This document shows positions 63,953 to 64,000 of a stretch of DNA of 64,000 bases, in pieces. Numbering within the stretch: position 1 is the first letter of the stretch; each line of letters begins with the position of its first letter. Below the pieces are notes generated by a model, which worked only from the letters and a program-made list of their open reading frames with translations, was not told the origin of the DNA and did not search any database. A program made the position numbers and the translations under genes. The stretch comes from Lachnospiraceae bacterium (lineage in GTDB: Bacteria > Bacillota > Clostridia > Lachnospirales > Lachnospiraceae). The DNA lies in assembly GCA_017540605.1 (NCBI GenBank), contig JAFYAS010000034.1, forward strand, positions 79,518 to 143,517, written 5' to 3'.

Positions 63953-64000
63953 TTATTTTGAAAAGATATTCTCTACTACGTCATAGATTTTTTTGTTTTG
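63953..64000 (-). CDS. Possible C-terminal end of a gene entering from the right edge
   Basis: On the minus strand a frame is open from the window edge for 15 codons and ends with TAA at 63953-63955, just before the nested hairpin. The piece (I-Y-D-V-V-E-N-I-F-S-K end) is too short to identify. Confidence 0.35.
   Translation of the reverse strand, partial: QNKKIYDVVENIFSK

Overview
The window looks like chromosome from an anaerobic, butyrate-forming Firmicute of the Lachnospiraceae (Butyrivibrio, Pseudobutyrivibrio or Roseburia type). Support for this is an uninterrupted thl-crt-hbd-bcd-etfB-etfA operon, a rubrerythrin/rubredoxin pair, a DUF6465-type lysine-rich protein, moderate-to-low GC, strong AAGGAG ribosome sites and many one-component or hybrid sensor kinases. 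A secreted expansin suggests a plant-fibre habitat such as rumen or gut. Species assignment is inference.

Layout. 1-5497: end of a sugar ABC importer (binding protein, two permeases), then an HlyD/MacA-like adaptor and a MacB-core-like membrane protein without any visible ATPase. 5505-12537: a small protein, a hybrid histidine kinase, and a riboflavin operon ribE-ribD-ribBA-ribH directly overlapping the kinase, then a HAD phosphatase. 12547-20901: a sensor-kinase-like membrane protein lacking the usual phospho-acceptor His, DUF1189-like, CYTH and DJ-1 proteins, a nuclease-helicase fusion, murF, and the rubrerythrin/rubredoxin pair. 20902-21281 holds no gene but has a terminator, a GC-rich structured element and a promoter. 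21282-28840: Lys/Ala-repeat protein, coiled-coil membrane protein, BIG2-expansin, a small protein with a MoxR-DUF58-transglutaminase cluster. 28881-28952: tRNA-Gln(CTG) on the minus strand. 29109-42156: acyl-ACP thioesterase, CvfB, RidA, CPBP protease, MATE pump, chemoreceptor, YebC, a 51-residue protein, an MreB-like actin, YgiQ radical SAM enzyme, and an APC permease fused to a histidine kinase and receiver. 42134-44350 (minus): AI-2E-family exporter and an aldose epimerase. 44534-50396: HD hydrolase, amidase, transglutaminase-like protein, an Ig-like small protein (minus) and carB without carA. 50573-55410: Ser/Thr kinase, PP2C phosphatase, second Ser/Thr kinase whose acidic, membrane-anchored tail is cut off by one in-frame TAA. 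55448-56360: a patch of short and truncated genes. 56437-57489 (minus): an ORC/STAND-like ATPase with a winged-helix-like end, preceded by palindromic octamers placed at exact multiples of 10 bp over its transcription start. 57719-63800: the butyrate operon, with hairpins in two of its gaps.

The strongest points for follow-up are the phased octamer array and its ATPase, the transporter-kinase-receiver fusion, the kinase split by a single stop codon, the 95-base structured element at 20979-21072, and small proteins sharing an L-[IV]-x2-L-x6-GTG motif. All functional statements come from reading motifs by eye; no database search was run.
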